Below are positions 45,406 to 55,892 of a stretch of 64,000 nucleotides of DNA, in pieces; the stretch's first letter is position 1, and every line of letters starts with the position of its first letter. The notes beneath the pieces were generated by a model, which had not been told where the DNA came from, ran no database searches, and was given only the letters and a program-made list of their open reading frames with translations. Position numbers and translations under genes: made by a program. The stretch is taken from NCBI RefSeq assembly GCF_000170835.1, contig NZ_ABCP01000002.1, forward strand, positions 326,636 through 390,635, given 5' to 3'. The stretch is from Marinobacter algicola DG893 (lineage in GTDB: Bacteria; Pseudomonadota; Gammaproteobacteria; Pseudomonadales; Oleiphilaceae).

Positions 45406-45736
45406 GTCACTCGAACATCCCGTCACCTTTAACTCACCCGGCGCCCTAACCGGGACCACTGTCTATTGTCTGAATCTCATGAACTAACCACAAATTGATC
45501 AATTCGACTCAACGACCGGCTTTGCCTGGGCAGGTGGGGAATCAATAGCTCAACTTTGGCCATATTCCTGGACAAATTGGCTTGGGGCGCGCCCGCCCGG
45601 GTATATTGAGGAGGTGGAGTAACTGATTCAAGTTATGACAAACAAAGTATCCTAACATCCCAATAGTGTTATCGGGATATTGTCTGACACCAGAAAAACA
45701 CAAACAGCATCAGCGTGTTAAGAAATCTCAGAACTA

Positions 45737-46072
45737 GTCCCCAAAATCAACGATAATACGGACATCATCAACTGCACAGAATTCGTTGCCACCATCGACC
45801 AGATCACCTTCTCCAAAGCAGAGTACCAGACCAAGAAGCGGAAACCCCGCCGCGAAATCTTTCTGGAGCGAATGGGCAAATTGATTTACTGGAAGCAGCT
45901 GGAGAAGAAGGTAGCCCGTTATTACCCCAAAGGCCCGAAAGGACGACCTCCGTATCCGTTGTCTGCGATGCAGCGAGTCCACTGCATGCAATTGTTCTAT
46001 AACCTGAGCCACCCGGCGATGGAAGACGCTCTGTCAGAGCTTCGAATTCTTGCGGCAGCGTGGCATCATTAA
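45737..46072 (+). pseudogene. IS5-family transposase N-terminal remnant
   Basis: An open stretch reads ITFSKAEYQTKKRKPRREIFLERMGKLIYWKQLEKKVARYYP then GRPPYPLSAMQRVHCMQLFYNLSHPAMEDAL, the conserved N-terminal region of IS5-group transposases. It then ends; the DDE core is missing. The 45406-45736 stretch before it holds no recognisable gene. Confidence 0.75.
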
Positions 46073-46187
46073 AGAGTTGGTAACTTTATGAAAGCCTGCA
46101 GCGAACTTCCAAAGCATGCTCCTTTATGGGAGCATGCTGCGTTTACGGAAGCGCCGTCTATTCATTATCCCCCTCGACCTACTCGCT

Positions 46188-46222
<35 letters not shown>

Positions 46223-46386
46223 GCATCAGTATAACTCCCCACATGGGCAGGCGGGGCGACTAGATATTAAGAAAAGGAGTGTGACGACAGATCGTATGCG
46301 AGGATTATCTCAGAATTCAAACACCTCCCTGGCAGACCTAATTGAAAAGTACTTGCTAACAAAACTTGACGCTATTCCGACCTTCA

Positions 46387-49300
46387 TCAGTTTTCGCTCT
46401 TTAACCGAAACCAGAGGGCATAAAGCGCCGGCACAAACAATAGCGTGATCAGAGTGCCGACCGCTACGCCCCCGATAAGGACATAAGCCAGCGGCCCCCA
46501 GAACAGGTCAAAGGTCAGAGGTACAAACGCCAGAACGGCCGCCAGGGCAGTGAGCACCACAGGGCGGGCGCGTTGGACTGCCGCCTCGACCACGGCTTCC
46601 CGGGCAACCAGCCCTGCTTTGAAGTTGTCCTGCACCTGTTGGGTCAGAATCATGGTATTTCGCATCAGGATGCCGCCCAGGCCAATCAGTCCCAGCAACG
46701 CGGTAAAGCCAAAGGGTTGATTAAACAGCAGCAAAGCCAGCACAGCCCCAATCAGACCCAGTGGCGCGGTGGCGAGAACGGTCAATGTGCCGATAAATGA
46801 ACGCATCTGAAGCATGATTAAGATCAGCATCAACGCCAACATCACCGGTTGTAATGTCTGGATGGACGCATTGGCTTTGGCTGATTGTTCCACCGTACCG
46901 CCGATTTCAATACGGTAACCCTCCGGCAACTGTTCACGCAGGGCGATCATCGCACTCCAGATTTCCTTGGTGACATCCGGTGGCTGGGCACCTTCTACAT
47001 CGGCCTGAACGGCCAGGAAGGGTCACGGTTGTAACGCTTTATGACGGGGTCCTCGTAACGAACCTGCCACTTGCCCAGTTGCTGTACGGAAAGTTTGCGG
47101 CCGTCGCGGGTTTTGATCTCAAGATCTTCCGGCATGATCACTTCGCCACGGGCATTACGGGCCACCAGTTGAACGCTCCTTATGCCCTGGCGCAGTTCGG
47201 TGACGGCCACTCCGCGAAGTTGGAACTGCAGTTGCCGGGCAACTTCCGCCGGGGTCAGGCCCATCCAACCCAGATTTTCCGGGTCCATATCAAGATAGAG
47301 CGTGGGTACGCGCTCATCCCATTCGAGATGCGGCATGACGATGTTCGGATGCCCGGTCATGAGAGTCCGGATCTGGTGCGCGATCTCTCTGAGCTGATCG
47401 GCTTCCGGACCCAGCACACGAAAACTGACCGGCCAGACCACCGGGGGACCGTACAGCAAACGCGTTACACGCACTCGTGCCTCCGGAAATTCACCCGCCG
47501 CGACTCTGGCTTCCAGTGCCGAGATGATGCGATCGCGCCCTTCAACGTCCTGCCCAATGGCAATCAACTTGGCAAATGCCGGGTCCGGCTGCTCGGGGTT
47601 GGCCGATACGAAGAATCGGGGCGCACCGGCACCGATGTAAGCAGAAAGGCTTTTCACCTCCGGCATGTCCATCAGAATCGCTTCCAGGCGTCTGACACTC
47701 TGATCCGTGGTGGCGATAGCGCTCCCCTGCGGAGCGTAGACACTGATCAGAACTTCGGGGCGATCAGAACTGGGAAAAAATTGCTTCTGCACCTGGGTTG
47801 CCATCCCGAAAGCACTGATCGCCAGCAAACCCACTGTGATAAAAACGACGGTTTTCCGGTACTGTACACACGCTGTGATCACCCCGCGCAACCGCTGATA
47901 AAACGCGCTTTGGTAGAGGTCCTGGCCCGTATGCCCGGTGTAATCGGGCAAGAGTTTGACGCCCAGATAAGGCGTAAAGGTTACCGCCACCACCCAGGAA
48001 ATTAACAACGAAAAAGCCAGCACCCAGAAGATGTTGCCGGTGTATTCTCCCACCCCGGACTGGGCAAATCCGATGGGGACAAATCCGGCCACCGTCACCA
48101 GCGTGCCAAAGAGCATGGGCGCGGCTGTTACGCTCCAGGCATGACTGGCTGCCCGCACCCGGTCCCAGCCGCTCTCCATCTTCACAATCATCATTTCAAT
48201 GGCGATGATCGCATCGTCCACTAACAGGCCCAGTGCGATAATCAAGGCACCCAGGGTGATGCGGTCCAGGTTAATGCCCGCCATTTTCATCAATAAAAAG
48301 GTCAGGCCAAGGGTCACAGGAATCGCAATGCCCACCACCAAACCCGCGCGCAGACCGATCGCCAGTATGCTGACCCCCATCACCACGACCAACGCAACCA
48401 GAAACTTGACCTGAAAAAGATCAACCGCCTGAGTAATCGCTTCCGCCTGATCGGTCAGGGTCTGTATTGACATTCCCAGGGGCAGTCTGGCCTGTTCAGC
48501 TCTGACAAACTCGCGCAGCCGCTCGCCAAATTCCAGGCCATTTTCACCCGCACGCATGACCACACCCAGGAGGATCGCATCCTCACCGTTGGAGCGGACG
48601 ATGTAGTTCAAAGGATCTTCATAACCTAAACGCACCTCGGCCAGATCAGACACGGTGATATGCTGGTCTCCGATACGCAGAGGTACTGAGGTGAGGCGTT
48701 CAATGTCAGACAGGTCGATGTTGCTGCGGACATAAACCCGCGGGCCGGCAATATCAACAAAGCCAAGAGGCTGAAGACGGTTGTTGGCCTCTATCGCCTG
48801 CAACACCTCTTCTGCCGACAAACCAAGGTTGTTGAGCCGGTCCTGATCAAATTCGAGATACACCCGCTCAGGACGCTCCGCCAAGAGCTGTGCTTTTTGC
48901 AAGCCGGGCAGCCGTTGCAAGCGATCCCGTATCGATTCTGCCTCTCGGGTCAGTTCACGCATTGGCATCCCGGGTGCCGTCAGGGCCAGCAGGGAGAAAT
49001 ACACATCCGCGAAATCATCGTTGACGATGGGGCCGATCACACCCCGGGGCAGGTTGGGCCTCTCATCGAGCATTCGTTTGCGGACTTGATAGAAGAGGTC
49101 CGGCACTTTTTTGCTGGGCGTAGAATCCTGGAATCGGATAAGCATGGCGGCCTGCCCGGGCCGGATGGTTGTTTCAATGGTATCGGAATACGCCACCTCC
49201 TGAATTCGCTTTTCCAGACGATCCACGACCTGATTCTGCAGCACCTCGGGGGTTGCTCCTGGCCAGACGACAGAAACCACCATCGCCCGGACGGTGAACG

Positions 49301-49424
49301 CAGGGTCTTCCGCCCGGCCAAGGGACGAGAACGCGTAGAAACCGGTAACAACGGACAGCAAAAGAAAAAAGAGGGTGACCGAACGCTCGCGCACTGCCAG
49401 CGCGGAAAGATTCGGTAAGCTCAT
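46387..49424 (-). pseudogene. RND efflux pump inner-membrane subunit, single frameshift
   Basis: Full-length AcrB-family transporter (about 1012 aa once one base is restored). The upstream part (49424-about 47022) runs from MSLPNLSALAVRERSVTLFF through the proton-relay Asp pair in GLLVDDAIIAIEMM. The frame breaks after KRYNRDP near 47020 (one base missing before FLAVQADVEGAQPP) and resumes to the end at 46387 with GLIGLGGILMRNTMILTQQVQ. The gene overlaps the adaptor gene by 4 bp. A real mutation would inactivate it; a sequence error is equally possible because both halves are well preserved. Confidence 0.88.
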
Positions 49425-50473
49425 TGAGTCAGCTCCCGCACCGCCATGCCAGGCGTGAGCAGGTGTGTCCCTAATGCGACGATAAGCGTTCCCACGTTGA
49501 TATCGGCCTTGATCTGCGCATACTCCTCGCCCAAATCAATAACCTCGACCGCAAGGGGCTTCACCGTGCCGTCGGAGATCAACCAGATCTGCGGCGCTTG
49601 CCCTCTCTCATCGAGGGCACCCAGCGGTACGCGATGGCTGGACGCGGTTTGCTTCTGTGATAACCGCACACTCACCACCGAACCCAGGGTTAAAGACGAG
49701 GGGTAGGGGCCCTCCAGGCTGTATCGGGCACGCCAGCTCCGGCTTCGGGGGTCGGCAGCCCCGGCAATCTCTTTCAGACTCACAGCAAGCTGTTCGCCAT
49801 TAGGTAAAGGAAGATAACCGCGTTCAGGGGGATTACTGCCCTCTGGTAAAAAAACCTCGACTTCCAGCGATTGATCTTCAGCCAGAACGGCAAGGGTTTG
49901 TCCCACACCCACAACCTGGCCGGGTTCAACGATGACCTCAGTGACCACGCCCGCATTAGCGGCTTTTAGTTCCGCATACCCCAAGGCATTCTGAGCCTGC
50001 TGATTGCGTGCAGAAGCCGTTTCCACCTGGCTGCGCGCCTCACGCTCTGCCAATTCAAGGCGTTGCAGAGTTTGTTCGCTGACAAACTGACGTCCTACCA
50101 GTTGCTGCTGGCGCTGGAGTTCATCGGTGGCAATGGCCAGGGCCGCTTCTGCACGCCTCAGATCCGCGGCGGCCCCCTCCGCCGTTGCCACAAGGTCTCG
50201 TGTATCGAGCTTGAACAGTAAACGGCCTTTTTCCACGCGCTGACCGGGATCGATGAAGCGCTGTTGAATCCGGCCGGCGATCTGAAAGGCCTGAGGAACT
50301 TCGTGACGGCCTCGCAGGGTTCCTGAAAATCTCTGCGCTGCTGGGTCTGCCGCCTTTAGAACAACTGTTTTTACCCAGGGGATAGAGGCGAGAGCCTCTG
50401 GGGGCGGTTCCGAAGACTGCTGACAACCAGACAGAAGGAGCAGCGAGATAAACAGTGTCAGCATACAGCGCAT
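49421..50473 (-). CDS. RND efflux periplasmic adaptor lipoprotein (HlyD family)
   Basis: About 350 aa. The signal peptide MRCMLTLFISLLLLSGC ends in a lipobox, so the adaptor is anchored to the inner membrane. The lipoyl half-domain appears as GRIQQRFIDPGQRVEKGRLLFKLD, then an alpha-hairpin (AAADLRRAEAALAIATDELQRQQQL and QTLQRLELAEREARSQVE), then the second lipoyl half with ANAGVVTEVIVEPGQVVGVGQ. It bridges the pump and a TolC-type channel; no channel gene is adjacent. An in-frame start 7 codons upstream is possible. Confidence 0.9.
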   Translation of the reverse strand: MRCMLTLFISLLLLSGCQQSSEPPPEALASIPWVKTVVLKAADPAAQRFSGTLRGRHEVPQAFQIAGRIQQRFIDPGQRVEKGRLLFKLDTRDLVATAEGAAADLRRAEAALAIATDELQRQQQLVGRQFVSEQTLQRLELAEREARSQVETASARNQQAQNALGYAELKAANAGVVTEVIVEPGQVVGVGQTLAVLAEDQSLEVEVFLPEGSNPPERGYLPLPNGEQLAVSLKEIAGAADPRSRSWRARYSLEGPYPSSLTLGSVVSVRLSQKQTASSHRVPLGALDERGQAPQIWLISDGTVKPLAVEVIDLGEEYAQIKADINVGTLIVALGTHLLTPGMAVRELTQ

Positions 50474-50510
50474 GGCAGGTGTCCCGATTGGCAAAATTCA
50501 GGTGTGGGTA

Positions 50511-51413
50511 TCAGTTCTCGCGGTGTCCGGACAAAGCAAGTTGCAAGATGGCATCGCGAACGGTTTCGTTCTGCTCCATGGGCAGGAAGTGGGTCGTACC
50601 TTCAAGAACCATGACGTCAGCCCTGGGCAGCAGGGTCTGCAGGCGTTTTCGCGCCGCCGGCGAGAAGGTTGACCCGCGTTCCGCCGCCAGCGCGATAACC
50701 GGGCACCGCAACTGACGAATACCGGGCCAGGGGTTGTGTTCGGTATGGGCAAAGGTGGTGCTCTCCCACTCCGGCGCACACGCCAGGCGAACTTGATCGT
50801 CCTGCGGCAGGAAAGCGTGTTGGATGTAGGCCTCCAGCCATGCTTCGGGCCAGGTCTTGAAGCCACCGCGGCCACGATAGTTGTCCAGCGCAGCAGCGTG
50901 CGAGTCGAATACCTGGCGCCGACGTGCGGCTCCGGCGGCCAGTGACAACCGATGTGACTGGCGTAGCAGCTTGGCCAGCCACAACTTCAGGCCCTGCCCC
51001 GGATCCATGATCACCGGTTCCGCCAGAATCAGGCCCAGCACTTTGTCTGGCCGTCGGGCAGCGGCCATGATGCTGGTGGTGGCACCGATGGAATGGCCGG
51101 CGAGCCAGACCGGCTCGTCCAGGCTACCCAGCAGAGCGGTCATGTCGCGATAGTAGGTTTCCCAGCCCCGGAATGTCGAAAAGTTCGCCGCACCGGCGCT
51201 GGCCCCGTGCCCCCGCATGTCCCAGGCCAGGACATTGACGTCCGTGGCAAGCTCATCAAGGAGGGGGCGGTACAGGCGGCCATGGAAACCCGTTGCATGC
51301 GCCCAGTGCACCGTGGGGCGCGCTTTGGATTGCGGCCAGCGCCAAAGTGCGATCTCCGCGCCATCCGGCGCCTGGAATTGGTCGCGTTCAGGGTTGTTGT
51401 GCTTATTGTTCAT
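50511..51413 (-). CDS. Alpha/beta hydrolase
   Basis: 300 aa. Typical alpha/beta fold: HATGFHGRLYRPLLDELA (oxyanion strand), DMRGHGAS, nucleophile Ser in WLAGHSIGATTSIMA and catalytic His in LEGTTHFLPMEQNE near the end. Substrate unknown; probably an ester or lactone. It overlaps the upstream thioesterase gene by 11 bp and lies just before the adaptor gene, so all are in one transcript. Confidence 0.88.
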   Translation of the reverse strand: MNNKHNNPERDQFQAPDGAEIALWRWPQSKARPTVHWAHATGFHGRLYRPLLDELATDVNVLAWDMRGHGASAGAANFSTFRGWETYYRDMTALLGSLDEPVWLAGHSIGATTSIMAAARRPDKVLGLILAEPVIMDPGQGLKLWLAKLLRQSHRLSLAAGAARRRQVFDSHAAALDNYRGRGGFKTWPEAWLEAYIQHAFLPQDDQVRLACAPEWESTTFAHTEHNPWPGIRQLRCPVIALAAERGSTFSPAARKRLQTLLPRADVMVLEGTTHFLPMEQNETVRDAILQLALSGHREN

Positions 51414-51894
51414 GAAGATCTGCTTCTTTGGCCGCCATTGTCGGGAGCAACAACTGAACCTGACCGCTGGCGATCAGTTTGCTCTTATCGCCCTGCCAGC
51501 AGGTCACCCGGACCAGGCTGGTCCGCCTGCCTTGCCGGACGATCTCGGCGCTGGCGAAAGTCGATCGGGCCTGCGCGGAGCGGAGGTAATTGATGTGGCT
51601 GTCGAGAATGCGTGGGCAACGTGTCTCTGTATCCTGGCTTTGCGCAGCGACCCGCGCAATGAGTTCGATCAGTGCACCAATAACTCCGCCATGGAGGGCG
51701 GGGAGCATAAAGTTGCCAATCAGGGCCTCACGACATGGCATATGAACCACAAGACCTGCGTCATAGCGTTGAACCTCAAGCTCAAGATGCCGTGCGTAGG
51801 GAATGCGCTCCAGCAGGGCTCCCCAGTCGGAACATTCTTTCTCCTTTTCCGTAGGGCTTGAACTTTGTTGTGCCGAATCGCCGATAGTCTTCAT
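51403..51894 (-). CDS. PaaI-type hotdog thioesterase
   Basis: 163 aa. The hotdog core shows MPCREALIGNFMLPALHGGVIGALIELIARVAAQ, where the HGG loop is the usual active-site turn, then RILDSHINYLRSAQARSTFASAEIVRQGRRTSLVRVTCWQ. It is likely an acyl-CoA or aryl-CoA thioesterase. It overlaps both neighbours: ATGA with the second thioesterase and 11 bp with the hydrolase. Confidence 0.85.
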   Translation of the reverse strand: MKTIGDSAQQSSSPTEKEKECSDWGALLERIPYARHLELEVQRYDAGLVVHMPCREALIGNFMLPALHGGVIGALIELIARVAAQSQDTETRCPRILDSHINYLRSAQARSTFASAEIVRQGRRTSLVRVTCWQGDKSKLIASGQVQLLLPTMAAKEADLHEQ

Positions 51895-52376
51895 GCACCC
51901 TCCTTTGCTCGTCCACCTGCATGAAACTGCTGGCCCTGGGTGTTACGCATGAAGGTGGCGTTTGCCGTCGCTAACAGCGCACTATCACCCTCGCTGAGGA
52001 TGTCGCAATGGATGAACGCGACCTCGTCTGTTAATTGACGACAGATAGCCACTGCTAACAGGGCACGGTCGCCAATGGCAGGGCGCAAATAATCCATGCG
52101 CAAATCCAGCGTGGCAGTGGGCGACAACTCCCGGGCTTCTGCGAATACCGCCAGTCCACTGGCCGAGTCTGCCAGCGAGTAGAGCACGCTGGTGCAGATC
52201 TCTTCGCTACTATCTTCGGCGAACATCCAAGACTCAGGGGTCAGGCGCATGCATACCTGGTTTCCGTTCACAGAGACAACCTGCATACCCAGATCCCTGC
52301 CGTGAGGAACCTGTTCGGTGAACTGCCACGCCGTCGACACAGCATCACTATGCTGAACTCTGTTCGAATCCGTCAT
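51891..52376 (-). CDS. Second hotdog-fold thioesterase-like protein
   Basis: About 161 aa. VSVNGNQVCMRLTPESWMFAEDSSEEICTSVLYSLADSASGLAVFAE and SPTATLDLRMDYLRPAIGDRALLAVAICRQLTDEVAFIHCDI fit the PaaI-like hotdog pattern, but the HGG turn is replaced, so catalysis is less certain; it may pair with the following thioesterase. The start MTDSNRVQ was chosen for GGAG upstream; 52406 is an alternative. First gene of the operon, facing the TetR gene across a palindromic operator. Confidence 0.8.
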   Translation of the reverse strand: MTDSNRVQHSDAVSTAWQFTEQVPHGRDLGMQVVSVNGNQVCMRLTPESWMFAEDSSEEICTSVLYSLADSASGLAVFAEARELSPTATLDLRMDYLRPAIGDRALLAVAICRQLTDEVAFIHCDILSEGDSALLATANATFMRNTQGQQFHAGGRAKEGA

Positions 52377-52489
52377 CAGATCTGCGCACTCCGGTTTGCA
52401 TTCCACACAGGGGCGGGAATGATGGGAAACAGCTGATTTTCATAAGTCATTGCCATGTCACTTTCTGCCGAATAACATTCGTTGCTGGA

Positions 52490-52513
52490 TTTTGGTTGGT
52501 TAACCAACCAAAA
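52490..52513. promoter_or_regulatory. 24-bp perfect palindrome, probable TetR operator
   Basis: TTTTGGTTGGTT followed immediately by its exact reverse complement. It lies in the 259-bp divergent gap, 123 bp from the TetR start and 114 bp from the thioesterase start, so the adjacent TetR protein is the obvious candidate to bind it and control both directions. Confidence 0.75.
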
Positions 52514-52635
52514 GTCAAGAATCTGTTGAGGGAAATGGCTCGCCGCCGGTGTAATGGCGTACCATCAGTGAAACGAGTCTGGTGGCGGCCGCTCTGATGA
52601 ATAAAAAACTGGCTTGCTGAGGAGATGTTTAAGCC

Positions 52636-53250
52636 ATGGTTGACAGAAAGATTACTCCTACAAGCAAACTGGGCGATCAGGGCAATATTTTGTCTAACGC
52701 AGCCCGGCTTTTTCGTGAGAGCGGATTCGAAAGGACCTCGCTCAAGGAGATTGCCGATGCCTGCAATATGCTACCCGGAAGTCTGTATTATCGTTACAGT
52801 ACCAAGGAAGCGCTCCTTGTCGAGCTGATGCGCCGGGGAGTGGACCTGGTGACCGCAGAGGTCGAGTCGGCTTACGCAAGCTCGGACGACCCGGTTGAGC
52901 GTTTGCGTCTTTGTATCAACGCGCATCTGCGCACCCTGTTGGTGGATTCGGACGCGGTTTACGTGCTGCTGTTTGAATGGCGGGCGCTCGGCCCGGAGGC
53001 TCGCGAGGAAATCATCGAACTGCGTGACCAATACGAGTCCCTGTGGGCTGAGATCCTCGAAACAATGATTGAACAGGGCGTGATCCGGAAGAATGTTGAC
53101 GGCCGATTGCTCCGCCTGATCGGCCTTGGGGCGCTCAACTGGGTTGCAACCTGGTTCGACCCGAACGGGGCTCATTCACTCGACGCCATTGGTGATTTGA
53201 TTTGGCAAATCGCTATGGACGGTGTGATCAATAAAGGGGTTCAGGCATAG
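52636..53250 (+). CDS. TetR-family transcriptional regulator
   Basis: 204 aa. The N-terminal HTH is NILSNAARLFRESGFERTSLKEIADACNMLPGSLYYRYSTKEAL, a textbook TetR domain, followed by an all-helical ligand domain. GAGGAGATGTTTAAGCC gives the ribosome-binding site. It is divergent from the thioesterase-hydrolase-RND operon and probably its repressor; similar regulators often sense acyl-CoA or lipophilic compounds. Confidence 0.9.
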   Translation: MVDRKITPTSKLGDQGNILSNAARLFRESGFERTSLKEIADACNMLPGSLYYRYSTKEALLVELMRRGVDLVTAEVESAYASSDDPVERLRLCINAHLRTLLVDSDAVYVLLFEWRALGPEAREEIIELRDQYESLWAEILETMIEQGVIRKNVDGRLLRLIGLGALNWVATWFDPNGAHSLDAIGDLIWQIAMDGVINKGVQA

Positions 53251-53291
53251 GTTCTGGCTTCACAAACGCAAGTAGCCTCTGTTTATGATCA

Positions 53292-53912
53292 CTAATCATA
53301 CGGATGCACTGTTTGTGATCTGACATTTTGCCTGAATTGCTCAGGGGACGGGTCACACCAGCGCTTGAAGGCGCGTCTGAAATTGGCACTGTCGTGATAG
53401 TTCATCAACGCGGCAATGGCCTCGATTGACAGTTGGCTGTCATGCAAGTAGGTCGCTGCCTGCTGGGACAGAATCTCGTCGCGAATTTTTCGGAAACTGC
53501 GGCCTTCGCGCTTGAGTTTGCGTGCCAGGGTGCGTTTGCTCATGAATAAAGAGGCTGCCGCTTCGTCTTCACTGAGCGTTCCGGGCGGTCGGGACAACAT
53601 CATCTTCGTCAGGCGGGTCTGGTAGCTCAGTTTATCGGACTGAAGTTGCGCAAGCATGGTTTCACGCTGTCGCATGGCCAGACGATAATTTTCATGGTTG
53701 GCGGAGGAGTTCGGTTCCCGACATAATTCCATCGGCAAGCTGAATTTGAACTGGTTGCAATCAAAGTGAATCTGCCCGGACAAAAAGTCCGAATACATTG
53801 CGTGATACTTGAGCTTCGGTTGGGCGAAGCACACTTCGGCCTCGTGCAAAGGGCGGCCAACACGGCCGTGAACTAAGAGCCATACCGCTTGAAAGTTGGG
53901 AACCAGGCACAA
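53292..53912 (-). pseudogene. Truncated AraC-family regulator
   Basis: 206 aa. From about residue 20, GRPLHEAEVCFAQPKLKYHAMYSDF and HFDCNQFKFSLPMELCREPN match the middle of the arabinose-binding-like sensor domain of 330-340 aa AraC regulators; the C-terminus carries the HTH (AASLFMSKRTLARKLKREGRSFRKI and SIEAIAALMNYHDSANFRRAFKRW). The first 130 or so residues are missing and the DNA upstream is unrelated, so the gene was cut by a rearrangement near 53,900. Confidence 0.75.
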
Positions 53913-54963
53913 CCTACCGTTACGTGCCGACCGATGGTATTACCAATCAACAGGGTGCCCCCTGTGCACCAGACTTCTTAGCCAGTATGCCGACCCGGGA
54001 AGGAGCCTTGGGGATCTTTCGTCAGACGGGCAATCGCTTGAAAACCGATTTATTGCCATAGATATAACCAGAGCATCCGTACCTCTGCCGCTGAAAAACC
54101 TCCCGGACAGGGATGTAAATACTAACCTGAAACTGGATCCCGCAGAGCCTGAAGCGATTAGCGGAATCCCTGAAAATGCCATGAAGCTTACCATCACGGA
54201 GATCAGTAGCGGGGTTCTGGAGGACAACGGGCAGATTGGCTGTAAAGTAGGTGCCTCAGTTTGCGATGAGTTCAAAAAATTTATCTTTCTGACGGCAAAC
54301 CTGAATGTTGAGATAGCGGGTGAACCAACAGTTGCCGAAGATGGCAGCATGCGAGTACGCGTGAAGTTGCGTCCTTCGGTCTGCTTACCACACCCAGCAA
54401 CATCTGGGTCGATCTGAGCAATCAACTGCTGGCAGCACTTGCAACCAGTGATTTAAAGGCCTCTCAAGAGTTTGACATAGGCCCTCTCGTCTTGCGCATG
54501 CGTTGCCAGGGCGAAAACCGAGACGATCTCATTAATGGCGTAATTGTTCAAAAAGATGGCGAGCTGACTTTCGAGACCGAGCCGGATGTATACCTTGATG
54601 CACCGTATCAGAATGCCAGACTGAGTGGTTTAGCCAATACCCGCCTTGAGGACAACCTCCGCAGTTTTCCAATCGATGGACTGAAGCTTTCCGGCCCGAT
54701 GAGTTTCCTTGATGATGGGCAACTAGTTATCGACCAACGAAACGTTGAACCGATATTGCTTCTGACCTGCCTCTTGGGTGAAGCAACTGTGGGTGGGTTT
54801 GCTTGAAGAAGAGTCCGCAATTTTTAGTTTCGGAACCGGACTTCTTTGCCGCCTATTCGGCGGAGTTGTTAATGGAGTAGTAAACTTAGTGATCGACATA
54901 AACACGGAACTGACAATAGAAATCGCTCCGAATGAACTTCACCTCAGGTATGTGTCGCCTTAA
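53896..54963 (+). pseudogene. Frameshifted gene of unknown function
   Basis: One coding stretch broken twice. Frame one (to about 54385) contains LPLKNLPDRDVNTNLKLDPAEPEAIS and NAMKLTITEISSGVLEDNGQIG. Frame two (to 54806) contains TPSNIWVDLSNQLLAALATSDLKASQE and YLDAPYQNARLSGLANTRLEDNLR. Frame three (to 54963) contains WVGLLEEESAIFSFGTG and VVNLVIDINTELTIEIAPNELHLRYVSP. Beta-rich; no family recognised. Its 5' end abuts the truncated AraC gene and may carry the tail of a third gene. 54964-55240 holds nothing I can identify. Confidence 0.5.
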
Positions 54964-55240
54964 ACACAAAACTGATTAAACCCGATATAAGGCCGGCCTC
55001 AGGGCTGGACTTTTTGAACAGATAAATAACGTGGCCCATTCATTCTCTCGCCTCGCAGCCATTTCCTGATAATCGGATTGTAACTTGAAACCTAAAAAAT
55101 CCGGGAGAACCGCGTACAATACTGAACACACTACCGTACCTGCCATCTCCGCGAACCTATGTTCGGCGTTGCCGTTGACGGGAAGAACGGCAGTCTGCCT
55201 CTGTCAAGGGCGGCCGCACTGACAGGGTCATCCCGATGCC

Positions 55241-55708
55241 CTATTTTTCATCCTCAGAGGCTTGAACATTTAAATGTTCCAACAGATCGCTCAAGCTCTG
55301 GTAATACATGCCGTAGAACTTTTCCAGATCGGCAAGCTTGGCGCGAGTGCGGTCATTCGTAATCGTCGACTTGGCTTCCGCGACGACCGATTTTGCGGTC
55401 GCATATCTTTTAATCTGACCTTCTAGGAAAGCAGTATAAGGGTTGGGACGGATTGAGAAAAAATATTGCCGTTCACCTAACGCTGAACGACGTTCGACAA
55501 TGCCCAACCGTTCAAGAAAGCAGGTATTTGTACTCACGCTGGCCTTACTGACACGCAACAGACCCACCAACTCTGACGAACTGACCGGGTCATCAGACAC
55601 GATGAGGACCGCCCAGATTTGTCCTGCTATGCGGGAAAGCCCCTCTGCTTGGGCTAACTGGCCCATGCGTTCAATAAAGCGCGCGTCTGATTCAGTGAGT
55701 ATTTTCAT
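55241..55708 (-). CDS. GbsR/MarR-family winged-helix regulator
   Basis: 155 aa. FIERMGQLAQAEGLSRIAGQIWAVLIVSDDPVSSSELVGLLRVSKASVSTN is the characteristic DNA-binding half of GbsR-like MarR proteins; a C-terminal helical region (about residues 100-155) mediates dimerisation. It is on the same strand as the decayed ABC efflux fragments upstream and may have been their regulator. Confidence 0.82.
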   Translation of the reverse strand: MKILTESDARFIERMGQLAQAEGLSRIAGQIWAVLIVSDDPVSSSELVGLLRVSKASVSTNTCFLERLGIVERRSALGERQYFFSIRPNPYTAFLEGQIKRYATAKSVVAEAKSTITNDRTRAKLADLEKFYGMYYQSLSDLLEHLNVQASEDEK

Positions 55709-55892
55709 AGTCAGAGGGCCCGTGCGGGCCCTGCCAGTCCTCCAACAAAATGCGATACGGATTAAACGCGTACTTTAAACGGTCGCGTCGCATTCCTACA
55801 AGCTCAGGCTTGATTGAGCACGGTCTTCGCCAGGCGTGCCCTGCCAAGGGCCAGTACACTTGAACGCGTCTTGGCGCTTTTCCAAGCACTGA

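Noticed and set aside
46980..48005. 341-codon plus-strand frame opposite the RND gene
   Set aside because: Shadow frame; the minus-strand RND motifs account for the coding signal.
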